Positions 63,579 through 64,000 of a DNA stretch of 64,000 bases are shown here, in pieces. Positions within the stretch are counted from its first letter, which is position 1. Each line of letters begins with the position of its first letter. The stretch covers positions 62,001 to 126,000 of the forward strand of contig JAFIFY010000059.1 in the NCBI GenBank assembly GCA_020831765.1, read 5' to 3'. The position numbers and the translations under genes were made by a program. This stretch comes from Phycisphaeraceae bacterium. GTDB taxonomy: Bacteria; Planctomycetota; Phycisphaerae; Phycisphaerales; Phycisphaeraceae. The notes under the pieces were generated by a model, which saw nothing but the letters and a program-made list of their open reading frames with translations, was not told the DNA's origin and ran no database searches.

Positions 63579-64000
63579 TCAATCGACCCAGAGAAACCGA
63601 ACGGGTCGAACATCGCCGCCGGCGTACCAGTTATCAGTTCGGATCGTCTCAGCGTGACCATCGAAGAAGGCCATGTTGGAGCCGCCATCCCGGTCATCGT
63701 TGGAGTAAGGTGGATGGCGCCCGGCGATGCGTCCCTGGCCGTAGTTGGGTGAGCCGGCGTTCAGATTGGATAGCTCGGCGGCCATGGTTCGCTCGCTGGT
63801 ATAGTCAGCATTGCTCATGCGCTTGGTCCGCTCCCAGTGGCTTTGCTGACGAATATCCTGAAAGCTCCAATTATTGTGATTACCGCCGGGCAACATGTAC
63901 CAGGTCGGGACGGCCACGCCATCAATAAGCTGTGGATCGCTGTCGGTGGGGTCTGATGCTCCAGGGTAGTTGTACTGGAAGTGGGTGGGCGTGGTGTGCG
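63579..64000 (-). CDS. Prepilin-like protein, N-terminus beyond window edge
   Basis: The frame is open to the right edge, giving the last 140 residues. It ends with HPPYSNDDRDGGSNMAFFDG then HAETIRTDNWYAGGDVRPVR, the H-x-DG type ending with a longer spacing. The signal helix lies outside the window, so the family is inferred from the C-terminal motif and the neighbouring paralogues. GTG at 63917 is not a true start because conserved-looking sequence (NYPGASDPTDSDPQLIDG) continues upstream. Confidence 0.85.
   Translation of the reverse strand, partial: HTTPTHFQYNYPGASDPTDSDPQLIDGVAVPTWYMLPGGNHNNWSFQDIRQQSHWERTKRMSNADYTSERTMAAELSNLNAGSPNYGQGRIAGRHPPYSNDDRDGGSNMAFFDGHAETIRTDNWYAGGDVRPVRFLWVD

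Overview
The window looks like chromosomal DNA of a Planctomycetota bacterium, most likely class Phycisphaerae. The evidence is the high GC content, eight-plus secreted or lipid-anchored proteins, and seven prepilin-type proteins with the [20 protein letters not shown]-type leader and a C-terminal H-x(9-11)-DG motif, a signature expanded in that phylum. A normal peptidoglycan pathway is present: murE with a diaminopimelate-type DNPR motif, murF, mraY and a PBP4-type DD-peptidase. No rRNA, tRNA or CRISPR array was recognised.

Layout. 1-9.05 kb: polysaccharide and cell-wall genes (partial GH1 glucosidase, an exported toroid-like lipoprotein, a heparinase II/III-like lyase, a DD-carboxypeptidase and a HEAT-repeat protein). 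9.2-12 kb: a TPR protein and a PilZ-receiver-Hpt regulator. 12.3-16.7 kb: murE-murF-mraY. 16.7-17.5 kb: a HigB/Gp49-type toxin with an XRE antitoxin, flanked by a 51-bp direct repeat of the mraY 3' end. 17.6-23.4 kb: membrane and exported proteins plus two NAD(P)-dependent dehydrogenases. 23.5-26.9 kb: one giant gene fusing 2-oxoacid dehydrogenase E1-alpha, E1-beta, a lipoyl domain and a FabH-type ketoacyl synthase. 27.3-33.5 kb: an overlapping operon of aminotransferase, SpoIIE-type phosphatase, GH94 phosphorylase and arabinose-5-phosphate isomerase.

33.5-35.1 kb is a scar-like region with interspersed repeats, an AT-rich orphan gene and a frameshifted gene remnant. 35.1-49.2 kb holds housekeeping and metabolic genes (SMP-30 lactonase, an esterase-SUMF1 fusion, an ABC1/UbiB kinase, an MFS transporter, purC, panC, tsaD, ctpA, galK). 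49.3-57.0 kb is a compact phage-derived cassette on the minus strand. It has a Mu-I-like protease with a nested scaffold, a decoration protein, a lambda-E-like capsid, Gp36, several orphans, a holin and a spanin-like lysis pair. It has no terminase, portal, tail or integrase gene, and chromosomal genes bound it on both sides. 57.1-64 kb is an array of prepilin-like genes.

The two strongest candidates for undescribed biology are the four-domain fusion, which could make a branched-chain acyl group and prime fatty-acid synthesis on one polypeptide, and the bounded capsid-plus-lysis cassette that lacks DNA-packaging genes. Functional statements come from motif recognition by eye; no database search was possible.
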